From Flavobacteriales bacterium UBA1995 (GTDB lineage Bacteria; Bacteroidota; Bacteroidia; Flavobacteriales_D; Sanyastnellaceae): a DNA stretch of 6,862 nucleotides. Both the position numbers and the translations under genes were made by a program. The stretch lies in the NCBI GenBank assembly GCA_002336475.1, contig DDCX01000026.1:1-6862 (forward strand). The letters are read 5' to 3'. The stretch's first letter is position 1, and each line of letters begins with the position of its first letter. Shown one piece after another: positions 6,597 to 6,862 of this stretch. Under the pieces are notes generated by a model that saw only the letters and a list, made by a program, of their open reading frames with translations, had not been told where the DNA came from and ran no database searches.

Positions 6597-6862
6597 TTAA
6601 TGGCCTTGCGATGAAGAAGAGGTCGGCACGCTGCGGTTGAAGGGCAGCCCCATTTGGTAACGGATGTTGTCGCTCTTTTCGGAATCGGTGATGTCGAGTC
6701 CGTAGACCACTTCTGAAGTATCGCCGTAAACGAAGGTGCCGAACAGCCGGTCCCAGATGCTCAGCACGTTGCCGTAGTTGCGGTCCGTCCACGGCACTTC
6801 GTGGTGGTGGTGGAACTTGTGGAGGTTGGGCGTCACCACGATCCAGCTCAGCGCCTTGTCCA
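6597..6862 (-). CDS. Fatty acid hydroxylase/sterol desaturase family protein, C-terminal part (cut by window edge)
   Basis: The frame is open to the window end, so the 5' part of the gene lies beyond position 6862; about 88 codons are visible. The segment HKFHHHHEVPWTDRNYG and the following LSIWDRLFGTF match the C-terminal hallmark of the membrane-bound di-iron hydroxylase superfamily (HxxHH histidine box followed by D-x-NYG-x-x-LS-x-WD-x-LFGT). Members are integral membrane enzymes that hydroxylate or desaturate lipids using O2 and a di-iron centre held by eight or so histidines; here only the last box can be checked and it is intact. After the hallmark the protein continues about 50 residues with VVYGLDITDSEKSDNIRYQMGLPF, as in family relatives, and ends in a Ser-rich tail with TAA at 6597-6599. 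An internal GTG at 6839 is in frame but is not the true start, because family homology continues upstream of it. Substrate cannot be told. It lies on the same strand 199 bp above the porin operon and is probably a separate unit. Confidence 0.88.
   Translation of the reverse strand, partial: DKALSWIVVTPNLHKFHHHHEVPWTDRNYGNVLSIWDRLFGTFVYGDTSEVVYGLDITDSEKSDNIRYQMGLPFNRSVPTSSSSQGH

Noticed and set aside
6575..6598. AAATCC / GGATTT pairing around the stop codon of the desaturase-family gene as a terminator
   Set aside because: The stem is 6 bp, A/T-rich, with a 12-nt loop and no T-run after it; too weak to call.

Overview
The window looks like chromosomal DNA of a Gram-negative bacterium of the phylum Bacteroidota. 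The evidence is exact or near matches to the Bacteroidota promoter elements (TTTG ... TAnnTTTG) before ndk and icd, start codons that lack a strong Shine-Dalgarno sequence, an outer-membrane barrel protein with a signal peptide, and an icd of the eukaryote-like homodimeric NADP type. The genus cannot be fixed from this window; a free-living or aquatic member of the phylum is a guess.

Left part (1-1896, plus strand): ndk (nucleoside diphosphate kinase) and icd (NADP-dependent isocitrate dehydrogenase) are two housekeeping genes, each with its own apparent promoter. They are separated by 111 bp containing two small hairpins. A perfect 17-bp-stem bidirectional terminator at 1861-1896 closes icd and also closes the gene cluster arriving from the other side.

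Middle and right part (6397 down to 1890, minus strand): four genes are packed with overlapping ends, so they are almost certainly one operon. In order of transcription they are: an outer-membrane porin-like beta-barrel (377 aa); a very small secreted protein resembling part of a PstS-type phosphate-binding protein (137 aa after moving its start to the TGATG junction); a two-membrane-segment hybrid histidine kinase with HAMP, two PAS domains, kinase core and receiver (886 aa); and a 108-aa HPt-like protein with a divergent phospho-histidine motif. The layout suggests an envelope sensing unit: the porin admits a solute, the mini binding protein meets it or reports it in the periplasm, the kinase reads this across the inner membrane, and phosphate moves His-Asp-His to an output regulator that is not encoded here. 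The arrangement is the most interesting item in the window. Its parts are recognisable, but ligand and output are unknown.

Right edge (6597-6862, minus strand): the C-terminal end of a membrane fatty acid hydroxylase/sterol desaturase family protein, cut by the window. The 199 bp between it and the porin gene holds inverted and direct repeats that may be regulatory. No RNA genes, insertion sequences or CRISPR arrays were seen.
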